From NCBI RefSeq assembly GCF_003933245.1, contig NZ_QUSX01000001.1, positions 1,612,001 through 1,676,000 of the forward strand: 64,000 bases of DNA. The letters run 5' to 3'. The notes under the pieces are model-generated. The model had not been told where the DNA came from, did no database searches, and saw only the letters and a list, made by a program, of their open reading frames with translations. The DNA comes from Maribacter algicola. GTDB lineage: Bacteria; Bacteroidota; Bacteroidia; Flavobacteriales; Flavobacteriaceae. Of this stretch, positions 55,696 through 63,965 are shown piece by piece. Both the position numbers and the translations under genes were made by a program. How positions within the stretch are numbered: position 1 is the stretch's first letter; each line of letters begins with the position of its first letter.

Positions 55696-55956
55696 ATGGC
55701 ACATAAGAAAGGTGTAGGTAGTTCAAAAAACGGTAGGGAATCAGAATCGAAACGTTTGGGCGTTAAGATTTTTGGTGGTCAGGCCGCTATTGCCGGTAAC
55801 ATCATCGTAAGACAGCGAGGTACAAAGCACAATCCAGGTGAGAATGTGTACGCCGGTAAAGATCATACATTGCATGCCCGTGTTGACGGACTTGTAAAAT
55901 TCGAGAAAAAAGCAGGAGGTAAATCCTATGTTTCCATTGAGCCATTCGAGGCTTAA
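55696..55956 (+). CDS. rpmA: Ribosomal protein L27
   Basis: An 86-residue L27 with the canonical N-terminus [20 protein letters not shown] (20 residues), the [22 protein letters not shown] core and the [16 protein letters not shown] end. No N-terminal cleavage extension is present; the protein starts right at the conserved motif. It forms part of the peptidyl-transferase region of the large subunit. It is co-transcribed with rplU and terminated at 55973-56005. Confidence 0.98.
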   Translation: MAHKKGVGSSKNGRESESKRLGVKIFGGQAAIAGNIIVRQRGTKHNPGENVYAGKDHTLHARVDGLVKFEKKAGGKSYVSIEPFEA

Positions 55957-55972
55957 TATGTTATTCTCGTAA

Positions 55973-56005
55973 AAAAAAAGCCCTCACACTGTGAGGGCTT
56001 TTTTT
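55973..56005. terminator. Bidirectional terminator between rpmA and the nucleotidase gene
   Basis: GCCCTCAC (55980-55987) and GTGAGGGC (55991-55998) with a 3-base loop, flanked by seven or more As on the left and Ts on the right. It can end transcripts from both convergent genes. Confidence 0.9.
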
Positions 56006-56014
56006 ATTCAGTTG

Positions 56015-56536
56015 TCACAGTAGTTTTTCTGCCACCTCTTTCCAAGAATTCACCCGTTCTATTCCCGTGGTATGGATATTATGGGGCGAGGTAAATAGTA
56101 ATGGCCGACCATCAAATTGTGTAAGGTTATAGCTTCGGTCATCGATCAAAACATCGCCTTTAAGAATGTGTTTATGGCCGCAAAGGATTCGGTTCTGCCA
56201 CGGGATAAAAGGGAAATGTTCGTCCAACCAATCACTTTTTTCCTCCAAGGAATTGGGAAATTGCATGGCCGCCGAGGCGATATAAACTTCATATTTTTTT
56301 GCCAGTTCGTTCAGGACCTGTATACTGTCAGCTATCGGTTTTAAATTTCTAAAGAAACCGCGCCGTCGGGCATGGTTTCGTACACTGTCCTGATGGGCTT
56401 CGGGAACCTTATGCCAGACTTCGCTACCCATACATTGCTCCTCGGTGAGCATGGCATTGAATTCTTCATTGTAAATATCTTTATGGGCGCGGTAGGTATC
56501 TGCCAACACCTCGTCCATATCCACATGTATCGTCAT
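56015..56536 (-). CDS. 5'(3')-deoxyribonucleotidase (HAD family)
   Basis: A 173-residue HAD-type phosphatase. The catalytic motif is DMDEVLADT (residues 6-14; nucleophile Asp and acid/base Asp), motif II is in VYIASAAM, and motif III/IV in KGDVLIDDRSYNL. This is the NT5C branch that dephosphorylates deoxynucleoside monophosphates. It is followed 16 bases later, in the same direction, by nothing closely related; the upstream neighbour is the M20 peptidase gene. Confidence 0.85.
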   Translation of the reverse strand: MTIHVDMDEVLADTYRAHKDIYNEEFNAMLTEEQCMGSEVWHKVPEAHQDSVRNHARRRGFFRNLKPIADSIQVLNELAKKYEVYIASAAMQFPNSLEEKSDWLDEHFPFIPWQNRILCGHKHILKGDVLIDDRSYNLTQFDGRPLLFTSPHNIHTTGIERVNSWKEVAEKLL

Positions 56537-56552
56537 AAAAATGGAAATTTAA

Positions 56553-57848
56553 TTATTTGTCCAATCCTGCTTGTGCCAATGTAATCAAGAGGGCTAGCTT
56601 AATGGATTCCTCTGCGGATTCATCATTTACATACCATTCATGCAATGAATGCGCCCCGCCCCCAGAACCGCCCCGGCCAATGCAAACGGCAGGGATACCT
56701 TTTGAAACTGGAATGTTTATATTTGTAGAGCCCGTGCCCAATGAAGGGGTTCCACCAAAATATTCGGTAGCGGCTATGCTCCTTTGAACCAAGGGGATAT
56801 CCGAAGACAGTTCACCCGAAGGCCTGTCACCGATTTTAATGAGTTCATAAGTTACTTCGCCCTCAACACCACTGGAATTGTATTCGTTTATTGCCTTTTC
56901 TACTGATGACTTAAAGATTTCTTCGATCTCATCCAAGTTCTTAGGGCTGATGGCCCTCATGTCAACCTCCATCCAAGACTCGAACGGAATTGAATTAACG
57001 GAAGTGCCACCTCCAATGCGGCCAACATTGAAACTTGTTTTGGAGATATCGCCAGAGGTATATTCCCAAGCCGACTTAGAAAAAACATCAATAGCCTTAC
57101 CTAGGGCATGATGTGGATTGGCAAGTCCGAAAGCACCCCAAGAGTGCCCTCCTTTTCCTTTGACCAACAATTTGTATCGTTTGGAGCCCAAACCTGCATT
57201 GCTGATCCTTCCCATACTACCACCGTCAATGGCAATCCAAGAGTCAATGTCCATGCCGGACTCGTTGAAAATGTACTTCATCCCCCTCAAATCGCCCAAT
57301 CCTTCCTCACCCACCGAGCCAACGATAAGAATATCCTTATCGGTTTTGATTCCTGCTTTGTTCATACCCTTAAGCATGGAAATTAAATTTGCCAACGCTC
57401 TTGTGTCATCCCCAATTCCCGGGGCTTTCAAGGTGTCGCCAACCTTTTTGACGGTAACGTCCGTACCTTCAGGGAAAACAACGTCCAGGTGGGCATCGAT
57501 TCCTACATAGCCAGATTCCCCACTTGTACCTTTTTTAAGACCTATGACATTTCCAACTTTGTCCGTCCATAGACTGTCCACGCCTGCTTCTTCGAGCAGC
57601 TTGGCAAAGGCGATACCCCTTTTGTCTTCCTTAAAAGGTGCTGCGAGAATTTCGGTGAGGGCAATGTGGTCTTGAGTGGTTTGTTCCTTTTGTTGCTCAA
57701 TGTATTTAAATGCCGTTGCCACTTTTTTATCCTTTGCCAAGCGCTCGATTTCCTTTGTGAATTTTTTATCGATGGAGATCGCATCCTGTGCTCCTGAAAT
57801 ATGGACAACCAACAGGCTGGCCAAGGCTATCAAATGTATTTTGCTCAT
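56553..57848 (-). CDS. Secreted M20-family metallopeptidase (PepT/tripeptidase-like)
   Basis: A 431-residue peptidase with a signal peptide (HLIALASLLVVHISGAQD, in part: ALASLLVVHISGA). Metal ligands and the active-site Glu are visible: GIDAHLDVVFP (His, Asp), IGDDTRALANLI (Asp), GSVGEEGLGDLRG (Glu-Glu) and GGSGGGAHSLHEWY (His). The layout fits the M20 tripeptide/dipeptide branch with a dimerisation insert. ATG at 57848 (after two other codons) is preferred. Periplasmic peptide degradation is inferred. Confidence 0.9.
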   Translation of the reverse strand: MSKIHLIALASLLVVHISGAQDAISIDKKFTKEIERLAKDKKVATAFKYIEQQKEQTTQDHIALTEILAAPFKEDKRGIAFAKLLEEAGVDSLWTDKVGNVIGLKKGTSGESGYVGIDAHLDVVFPEGTDVTVKKVGDTLKAPGIGDDTRALANLISMLKGMNKAGIKTDKDILIVGSVGEEGLGDLRGMKYIFNESGMDIDSWIAIDGGSMGRISNAGLGSKRYKLLVKGKGGHSWGAFGLANPHHALGKAIDVFSKSAWEYTSGDISKTSFNVGRIGGGTSVNSIPFESWMEVDMRAISPKNLDEIEEIFKSSVEKAINEYNSSGVEGEVTYELIKIGDRPSGELSSDIPLVQRSIAATEYFGGTPSLGTGSTNINIPVSKGIPAVCIGRGGSGGGAHSLHEWYVNDESAEESIKLALLITLAQAGLDK

Positions 57849-57946
57849 AAACATTTATTTTTTAAATGGGATTAAATTCCAAGGTTACATTTTCATTGTT
57901 AATTTAACGGATAATCCAATAAAGAAAAACCACTGGACCAAAAAAT

Positions 57947-57975
57947 AAAGCCCTTACTTTTTGGTAAGGGCTTTT
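57947..57975 (-). terminator. Terminator after ahcY
   Basis: AAAGCCCTTAC (57947-57957) and GTAAGGGCTTT (57964-57974) with a 6-base loop; on the minus strand the 3' side has a run of T. It is 18 bases beyond the ahcY stop. Confidence 0.85.
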
Positions 57976-57992
57976 ATGGGTCAAATTAGGAA

Positions 57993-59309
57993 TTAATATC
58001 TGTAATAATCCGGTTTGTAAGGACCTTCCACAGTAACCCCAATGTATTCTGCTTGCTCCTCATTAAGCTCGGTTAATTCGGCACCTAGTCTTTCCAAATG
58101 CAGCTTGGCCACTTTTTCGTCCAAATGCTTGGGCAGCATGTATACTTGGTTTTCATAATTTTCACTGTTTTTCCAAAGTTCAATTTGGGCCAGTGTTTGG
58201 TTTGTAAAAGAATTGCTCATTACAAAACTTGGATGGCCTGTAGCGCAACCTAAGTTTACCAATCTACCTTCGGCTAGTACTATGACATCCTTACCATTTA
58301 TGGTATATTTATCTACTTGGGGCTTTATTTCATCCTTGGTGTCGCCGTAGTTTTTGTTCAACCATGCCATATCGATTTCATTGTCGAAATGGCCAATATT
58401 GCAGACGATGGCCTTATCCTTTAGGGCTACAAAATGCTCCGCCCTAATAATATCCTTGTTTCCTGTGGTGGTAATTACAATATCCGCATTTCCAATAACT
58501 GTTTCCAATTTTTTGACTTCAAAACCGTCCATACAGGCTTGTAATGCACAAATAGGATCAATTTCCGTAACCGTAACGATAGAGCCGGCTCCTTTGAAAG
58601 AAGCAGCGGTACCTTTACCTACGTCACCGTAGCCTGCTACGACCACCCTTTTTCCCGCAAGCATAGTATCCGTTGCCCTTCTGACGGCATCCACGGCACT
58701 TTCCTTACAGCCATATTTGTTGTCGAACTTTGATTTGGTCACTGAATCGTTTACATTGATTGCAGGCATGGGCAAAGTTCCTTTTTTGACACGCTCGTAT
58801 AAACGGTGAACCCCGGTAGTGGTTTCCTCTGACAATCCTTTTATACCAGCTGCCAGTTCAGGATATTTATCCAAAACCATGTTGGTTAAGTCACCGCCAT
58901 CGTCCAGTATCATATTCAAGGGCTTTCTGTCCTCGCCAAAGAATAAAGTTTGTTCAATACACCAATCAAACTCTTTTTCGTTCATTCCTTTCCATGCATA
59001 TACTGGAATGCCTGCTTCTGCGATAGCCGCTGCGGCCTGGTCTTGAGTGGAAAAAATATTACAGGAGCTCCAAGTAACTTCCGCTCCTAAGGCCACCAAG
59101 GTCTCGATCAATACGGCTGTTTGAATGGTCATGTGCAAACAACCTGCAATGCGTGCCCCTTTCAATGGTTGTTCATCCTTGTATTCTTCACGTAGGGACA
59201 TTAAACCGGGCATTTCGGCCTCTGCCAATTCAATTTCTTTTCTCCCCCATGCTGCAAGACTCATGTCTTTTACCTTAAAAGGAATGTAGGGAATGGTTGT
59301 AGTGCTCAT
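57993..59309 (-). CDS. ahcY: Adenosylhomocysteinase
   Basis: A 438-residue NAD-dependent enzyme that breaks S-adenosylhomocysteine to adenosine and homocysteine, clearing the product of methylation reactions. Motifs: [17 protein letters not shown], the NAD-binding GYGDVGKG (residues about 225-232), and the C-terminal [10 protein letters not shown]. It has its own promoter on the minus strand (59363-59390) and terminator. Confidence 0.98.
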   Translation of the reverse strand: MSTTTIPYIPFKVKDMSLAAWGRKEIELAEAEMPGLMSLREEYKDEQPLKGARIAGCLHMTIQTAVLIETLVALGAEVTWSSCNIFSTQDQAAAAIAEAGIPVYAWKGMNEKEFDWCIEQTLFFGEDRKPLNMILDDGGDLTNMVLDKYPELAAGIKGLSEETTTGVHRLYERVKKGTLPMPAINVNDSVTKSKFDNKYGCKESAVDAVRRATDTMLAGKRVVVAGYGDVGKGTAASFKGAGSIVTVTEIDPICALQACMDGFEVKKLETVIGNADIVITTTGNKDIIRAEHFVALKDKAIVCNIGHFDNEIDMAWLNKNYGDTKDEIKPQVDKYTINGKDVIVLAEGRLVNLGCATGHPSFVMSNSFTNQTLAQIELWKNSENYENQVYMLPKHLDEKVAKLHLERLGAELTELNEEQAEYIGVTVEGPYKPDYYRY

Positions 59310-59362
59310 ATGTTATTTTCTTTTTACTTTCGTTTTACTACGACTAGCTATTTTATTAGTCC

Positions 59363-59390
59363 CAAAGGTACAAAATACGTGAAAAATCAA
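59363..59390 (-). promoter_or_regulatory. Promoter for ahcY
   Basis: On the minus strand, TTG (plus 59388-59390) and TACCTTTG (59363-59370, TAnnTTTG) with a 17-bp spacer. The -33 element overlaps the start codon of the divergent gene at 59390. Confidence 0.7.
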
Positions 59391-60022
59391 TGCCCCTTTA
59401 CAAAACTATAACAGTAAACTTGAATACTTCCATAGCCATTTGGAAGGTAGAAGAGACGGAAACTTTTTTGGGAAAGGGGATTCTGTTAACGGATCATTGT
59501 CAAAACCGATACAATGGCATGAAGTCCGAATTGCACCGAAGGGCATTTTTAAGTATCAGGCACTTATTGGTACTCTATGGTTATGAAGACAAGGATTTGG
59601 TTTACGATGAATTTGGGAAACCCCATTTAAAGGATGGTAACTTTATTTCCATAACTCACTCGCATCATTTTACTGCAATAATTATTAGTCGGACAGAACA
59701 GGTAGGCATTGATATTGAAAAGAACAGGGAAAAAATTCTCAGGATAGCCCATAAGTTTACCCCTTTCGAAGAGTACAGGACCTTGGCGAATACAGAGGCC
59801 ATTATTAGGAAACTGACCATTGTTTGGGGTGCCAAGGAATCGCTTTACAAAATTTACGGCCAACAGGGTATCAGTTTTCTGCACCATATCCATGTGGCCG
59901 ACTTCTCCTTTGCCCAGAACCAAACTACCGCCAAGATCATTTATCAGGGGGATATATCCTTATATGAAGTTCATTTTATGGAGTTCGAAGGTTTTACCCT
60001 CGTATATGCCATTAAGGGGTAA
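59390..60022 (+). CDS. 4'-phosphopantetheinyl transferase superfamily protein
   Basis: A 210-residue Sfp/AcpT-type enzyme that attaches the phosphopantetheine arm of CoA to carrier proteins. The Mg/CoA motifs are VGIDIEKNR (residues about 101-109) and VWGAKESLYKIYG (about 144-156), and the N-terminal FGKPHLKDG and SITHSHH strands fit. It is divergent from ahcY, with an 80-base gap. The partner carrier protein is not in the window. Confidence 0.9.
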   Translation: MPLYKTITVNLNTSIAIWKVEETETFLGKGILLTDHCQNRYNGMKSELHRRAFLSIRHLLVLYGYEDKDLVYDEFGKPHLKDGNFISITHSHHFTAIIISRTEQVGIDIEKNREKILRIAHKFTPFEEYRTLANTEAIIRKLTIVWGAKESLYKIYGQQGISFLHHIHVADFSFAQNQTTAKIIYQGDISLYEVHFMEFEGFTLVYAIKG

Positions 60023-60073
60023 ATGAAGTAGTTTTTGCACTAATAATCAAATATATTTACCAAAACAATTTTC

Positions 60074-60334
60074 ATGGACATATCCGTAGAACTTACTTTT
60101 TCCCCATTACAGGACGATTTTGAGGAACATATCATCAATTTTATTAAAAAACTAAGACACTCCGGACTTGTCGTTTTGGAAAATCCTTTAAGTACCCAAG
60201 TTTTTGGACCTTATGACACCGTTATGGATGTGTTGAAGACCGAAATCAAAATCGCTTTTGAACTCATGGACAAAGGCCTTATGTATATGAAGTTGGTCAA
60301 GTCCGACAGAAGCGAATATGAGCCCCATTTTTGA
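60074..60334 (+). CDS. Thiamine-binding-protein-like (MTH1187/YkoF family) protein
   Basis: An 86-residue small protein that resembles the thiamine-binding (YkoF/MTH1187, Thiamine_BP) family: a ferredoxin-like fold with VELTFSPLQ at the start and the PLSTQVFGPYDTVM motif, similar to the conserved T-x-(I/V)-x-G-x-x-(D/E)-x-(V/L) region. Ligand binding is not shown. It overlaps the PnuC transporter gene by 17 bases, so they are translationally coupled, and this supports a thiamine- or B-vitamin-linked role. Confidence 0.65.
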   Translation: MDISVELTFSPLQDDFEEHIINFIKKLRHSGLVVLENPLSTQVFGPYDTVMDVLKTEIKIAFELMDKGLMYMKLVKSDRSEYEPHF

Positions 60335-60950
60335 TTTTTTCCTTGGGCCCTACCGGGATAAAGAGACCTTCATCATAATCATTGAAGCCATTGTCTTTGT
60401 AACCGGTATATTAAGTGTTTGGTACGCGAAGAAGGAGAATATTTGGGTGTACCCAACGGGTTTGGTAGCAACTATCCTTACCGTGTATCTTTTATTTAGG
60501 GACCGATTGCTGGGTGACATGATGATGAACTTCTATTTTTCGGTCATGAGTGTTTACGGCTGGTGGAATTGGGCCAGGACCAAGAACAATGAAAAGGTCG
60601 TACAGATTTCAAGGACCAATACCAGGGAAAAGAGCATCGGTTTTGGACTTTTTATGCTGACAATGGTCGTTACCTATGTTGTATACCGAATTTTTGATGT
60701 GGAAGTAGGTCCATCAAACTATATCGATATTTTTACCTCGGGTATCTTCTTTACAGGTATGTGGTACATGGCGCTCAAAAAGTTGGAAAATTGGACCCTC
60801 TGGATTTTGGCCGATATTATTACGGTACCCTTATATGCCTACAGGGGTTGGGGAATGCTTTCCTTGCAATATCTTATATTTACCATCTTGGCAATCCAAG
60901 GCTATATTGAATGGAAGAAAAGTATAGACAACGACCATCGAACATCCTAA
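60318..60950 (+). CDS. pnuC: PnuC-type vitamin/NAD-precursor transporter
   Basis: A 210-residue membrane protein with seven hydrophobic helices. The substrate-site signature WWNWARTKN (residues about 74-82) of PnuC transporters is present, as is the later LEKLENWTLWILADIITVPLYAYRG (in part: NWTLWILADIITVPL). PnuC proteins carry nicotinamide riboside; PnuT homologues carry thiamine. The upstream gene resembles a thiamine-binding protein, so thiamine is a serious alternative. It overlaps the kinase-like gene by 40 bases. Confidence 0.87.
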   Translation: MSPIFDFFLGPYRDKETFIIIIEAIVFVTGILSVWYAKKENIWVYPTGLVATILTVYLLFRDRLLGDMMMNFYFSVMSVYGWWNWARTKNNEKVVQISRTNTREKSIGFGLFMLTMVVTYVVYRIFDVEVGPSNYIDIFTSGIFFTGMWYMALKKLENWTLWILADIITVPLYAYRGWGMLSLQYLIFTILAIQGYIEWKKSIDNDHRTS

Positions 60951-61474
60951 AAGTGGTCCTTTTTGGTCCTGAATCTACAGGAAAAACCACCTTATCGGAA
61001 CAATTGGCCAGACATTATAACACCGTTTGGGTTCCTGAGTACGCCAGGGAATATCTTCAAAGCAAATGGAACAACGAACGAAAGACTTGTGAGCCGGAAG
61101 ACCTCTTGCCCATTGCCGAAGGTCAAATGAGATTGGAAAACGAACTCACCAAAAAAGCTACGGATATTCTCATTTGTGATACCGATCTATTGGAAACTAA
61201 AGTATATTCAGAAGCATATTATGTTGGGGATTGTGACCCTATATTGGAAAAGTATGCTCTTGAAAATTCTTATGACCTTTATTTACTTACCTATATAGAC
61301 ATTCCTTGGGAGGCGGACGACCTTAGGGACAAACCAGACGAAAGAGAGCAAATGTTCGAATATTTCAAGGCAACTTTGGAAAAGTATCATCGCAATTTTA
61401 GTATCTTAAAAGGGAATAAAAAAGAGCGCCTAAAGCGTGCAGTTGAACTTATAGATAATTTACGCAGAAAATGA
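60911..61474 (+). CDS. NadR/Ttd14-like AAA ATPase (putative vitamin kinase)
   Basis: A 187-residue P-loop protein. The Walker A is GPESTGKTTL (residues about 19-28), followed by VPEYAREYL and ICDTDLLETKVYSEAYYVG. It is like the nicotinamide-riboside kinase domain of NadR, but the NMN adenylyltransferase half is missing. A neighbouring PnuC transporter suggests trapping of a transported nucleoside or vitamin by phosphorylation. It starts inside the pnuC gene and ends with a 4-base ATGA overlap with the DUF4301 gene. Confidence 0.85.
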   Translation: MEEKYRQRPSNILKVVLFGPESTGKTTLSEQLARHYNTVWVPEYAREYLQSKWNNERKTCEPEDLLPIAEGQMRLENELTKKATDILICDTDLLETKVYSEAYYVGDCDPILEKYALENSYDLYLLTYIDIPWEADDLRDKPDEREQMFEYFKATLEKYHRNFSILKGNKKERLKRAVELIDNLRRK

Positions 61475-63009
61475 TAGCACTATCGGAACAGGATATGAAA
61501 CAGATGGCGAACAAGGGGATTGCCAAGGAAAGAGTAGAGGATCAAATCAATACCTTCAAGGAAGGAATTCCCTTTGTGGATCTGCAAAGTGCCGCTGTTG
61601 TTGGCAACGGTATTCTTCGTTTTACGGAGGGGGAAGAAAGGGAGTTGATCAACTATTATGAATCCAACGTTAGTAACTTGGATATTCTAAAGTTTGTGCC
61701 AGCATCGGGGGCCGCTTCAAGGATGTTCAAGGCACTTTTTTCTTTTTTGGATTCCTATGATCCTTCCAATGAATCCCTTGAAGCTTATTTTGAACGAACG
61801 GGTGATAAGGATATTAAAAAGCTTGCCACAGGTTTGGAACAAATGCCATTTTATAAAAAAGTCATGGACAGGCTTCCTTCTAAATTTAATTCTCAAGGGG
61901 AAAAGGTATTTAAATTCGTAAAGGAACTTTTAGTCGAAGAGGCATTGAACTACGGCTTTTATCCAAAGGGTTTATTGCCATTTCATAAATATGGCGAAAA
62001 TACGGCGACCCCTTTTGAGGAGCACCTAAAGGAAGGTGCCCTCTATGCAAGTTCCTCAAACGGCAGCCAATTACACTTTACGATATCTGAACAACATGAA
62101 GAAATGTTCAAGGCCGAATTGGATGCCGTTGGGGAGCGTGTTTCCAAAGATACAGGGATAGACTATTCGGTTAGCTACTCCTTTCAAAAACCATCCACGG
62201 ATACCATTGCGGTGGATATGAACAATGAACCCTTCCGGAATCCGGATGGGACCGTATTGTTCCGCCCGGGGGGTCATGGTGCTTTGATAGAGAACCTGAA
62301 CGAACAGGATGCCGATATTATTTTCATCAAAAACATTGATAATGTGGCCGTAATGCAGGATGCAAAAGCGGTCGCGGACAGCAAAAAGACCTTGGCAGGT
62401 GTCCTGCTGAAAGTCCAGAAAAAAGCTTTTGAATATGCTAAAATGCTTGATGAGGGAAGTGTCTCCGAAAAAGAACTGGATATAATAAGGGTTTTCTTAT
62501 CCGAAGAAATGAACGTAAAATTTTCCAAGGATTTCGATAGTCTATCCAATAAGGAAAAGACGGACGTTTTAAAATCCAAAATCAATAGGCCCATCCGCAT
62601 TTGTGGTATGGTGAAAAACGAAGGCGAACCGGGTGGCGGTCCGTTTTGGATAAAAAATGCTGATGGTGAGATTTCATTACAGATTATAGAATCCGCCCAA
62701 ATCGATATGGATAACCCAAAGCAAGTGGACATTCTACAAAATTCGACCCACTTCAATCCGGTCGATTTGGTCTGTGGTATTCGCGACTACAAAGGAAACA
62801 AATTCAACCTTTTGGATTTTATCGACCCCAAACAGGGTTTTATCACCGAGAAAACTATGAATGGAAAGGAATTAAAGGCACTAGAGCTTCCTGGTCTATG
62901 GAACGGTGCCATGGCACATTGGAATACCATTTTTGTTGAAGTTCCCTTGGTAACCTTTAATCCGGTAAAGACGGTTCTAGATCTTTTAAAGGATTCGCAC
63001 CAAGCTTAA
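61471..63009 (+). CDS. DUF4301 family protein (nucleotidyltransferase-like)
   Basis: A 512-residue protein of the Bacteroidota family DUF4301. Near residue 75 it has KFVPASGAASRMFKALF, similar to the P-loop-like G-x-G-x-x-(S/T)-R of sugar-nucleotide pyrophosphorylases, and later EPFRNPDGTVLFRPGGHGALIENL and GEPGGGPFWIKNADG. The function is unknown. The start overlaps the kinase-like gene stop (ATGA), so it is the last gene of the four-gene overlapping set. Confidence 0.85.
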   Translation: MIALSEQDMKQMANKGIAKERVEDQINTFKEGIPFVDLQSAAVVGNGILRFTEGEERELINYYESNVSNLDILKFVPASGAASRMFKALFSFLDSYDPSNESLEAYFERTGDKDIKKLATGLEQMPFYKKVMDRLPSKFNSQGEKVFKFVKELLVEEALNYGFYPKGLLPFHKYGENTATPFEEHLKEGALYASSSNGSQLHFTISEQHEEMFKAELDAVGERVSKDTGIDYSVSYSFQKPSTDTIAVDMNNEPFRNPDGTVLFRPGGHGALIENLNEQDADIIFIKNIDNVAVMQDAKAVADSKKTLAGVLLKVQKKAFEYAKMLDEGSVSEKELDIIRVFLSEEMNVKFSKDFDSLSNKEKTDVLKSKINRPIRICGMVKNEGEPGGGPFWIKNADGEISLQIIESAQIDMDNPKQVDILQNSTHFNPVDLVCGIRDYKGNKFNLLDFIDPKQGFITEKTMNGKELKALELPGLWNGAMAHWNTIFVEVPLVTFNPVKTVLDLLKDSHQA

Positions 63010-63232
63010 AATTTAATCATAGGCAATAAAAAAAGTGTGTACTTGTTACGCAATATTTTTATCTCAAAGATTATAAGTCTTAACATAATGAATAGTGCCC
63101 ATGCTTTTTTGAGACATACTGGGTATGATCTCTTTATGCGTTAAAAAAAAGTAAAGTTTTATAGTCAAACATCCAACTTGGCAATGACCCCGTAAATAAA
63201 GGTAAGTACGAATCATTAACATAAAATATCTA

Positions 63233-63541
63233 ATGAAAAAGTATATCCTATTTAGCATAGTGGTTTTTGCAACGATAATGAGCGGCCATGCAAATTCTTA
63301 CCAAATGGAAAAAGTTTCAAAAATTGAAATGGTAAATGACGATTATGAAAGAATTCCGTCCAGTGAGTTGACCCCCGCCGTAGTGGAAGAAATTTTAAAG
63401 GAATATCCAACATCAAAGTTGGGAGCGGCCTATAGAAATTCTAAAGGAATATTTAAGTTGGTCATGGTATTGAAAAGTGGTACAAGAAGAACGGTCTATA
63501 TTGATCCTTATGGAAATTGGATTACCAATAAGAAAAGATGA
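63233..63541 (+). CDS. Small secreted protein, PepSY-like fold
   Basis: A 102-residue protein with a signal peptide (hydrophobic to about residue 20, cleavage near GHANS). The mature part has YERIPSSELTPAVVEEILKEYPTSKLGAAYRNSKGIFKLVMVLKSGTRRTVYIDPYGNWI, quoted in parts (SELTPAVVEEILKEYPTSKL, TVYIDPYGNWI), a pattern like the PepSY/BLIP-type beta-lactamase-inhibitor fold. It is probably periplasmic. No neighbour gives a role. A strong terminator at 63564-63592 follows. Confidence 0.75.
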   Translation: MKKYILFSIVVFATIMSGHANSYQMEKVSKIEMVNDDYERIPSSELTPAVVEEILKEYPTSKLGAAYRNSKGIFKLVMVLKSGTRRTVYIDPYGNWITNKKR

Positions 63542-63563
63542 CGAATACTGTATTCATTAATCT

Positions 63564-63592
63564 AAAAAAGGCTGCCTCGGCAGCCTTTTTTT
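63564..63592 (+). terminator. Terminator after the small secreted protein gene
   Basis: GGCTGC (63570-63575) and GCAGCC (63580-63585) with a 4-base loop, an A-run before and TTTTTTT after. Confidence 0.9.
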
Positions 63593-63802
63593 ATTTTTCA
63601 AATGCGTATTAAAGATTTTCTTTTCAATGATTATTGACAAAAAAAAATATACTTCGTAAATCATTGATTTTCAAATAACAAAAATAAACGTATCAGTTTT
63701 TATTTTTAGAAAGGTGACCTTAGCGCTCAAACTGTGTCCTATAAGATGTAAAGAAATTTAAGAACCCTCGAAAGTCAAACACTAACCGTTAACTGTAAAG
63801 GG
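63593..63802. other. A/T-rich stretch without a gene
   Basis: No ORF above about 25 codons is credible in either direction. A perfect 11-bp palindrome AAGGTGACCTT lies at 63711-63721. No full promoter was found: TTG at 63634-63636 and a TACTTCG-like element at 63650 are 13 bp apart, which is too close. It probably contains the 5' region of the RNA below. Confidence 0.4.
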
Positions 63803-63963
63803 ACCATTAAGTTTCAGGACAATTCGACAAAAACGGGCTATTACAATTTGTGGTAGTTGTGTTATGGGAGTTTTCATAAGGTTTTGGTTGTTGTACCCTA
63901 GTTTTGGTCCTGAAATTAATCTTGATGGTGGTAAAGGGAGCTGGTCAGTCGGCTCCCTTTTTT
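63803..63963 (+). ncRNA. Probable structured RNA with its own terminator
   Basis: No ORF. ACCATTAAG (63803-63811) pairs with CTTGATGGT (63921-63929) with one G-U pair, and directly next to it TTTCAGGAC (63812-63820) pairs perfectly with GTCCTGAAA (63907-63915); only a 5-base bulge (63916-63920) lies between. An inner helix is possible between GGGCTATTACAA (63835-63846) and TTGTTGTACCC (63884-63894). The terminator hairpin (63933-63960) follows at once, with a T-run. It may be a regulatory RNA, a 6S-like RNA or a leader/attenuator for a gene beyond the window. Confidence 0.5.
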
Positions 63964-63965
63964 TA
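63933..63965 (+). terminator. Terminator at the window's 3' end
   Basis: AAAGGGAGC (63933-63941) pairs with GCTCCCTTT (63952-63960), followed by TTTT. There is no coding gene just upstream, so it ends a non-coding transcript or a leader. Confidence 0.88.

Noticed and set aside
60023..60073. TPP riboswitch before the thiamine-binding-like gene
   Set aside because: Only about 50 bases are available, and the conserved CUGAGA and ACCUGAUC elements are absent.
63803..63963. Definite 6S RNA or tmRNA
   Set aside because: The long closing helix fits a 6S-like shape, but neither the central bubble nor tmRNA tag codons can be confirmed by eye. Left as an unassigned structured RNA.
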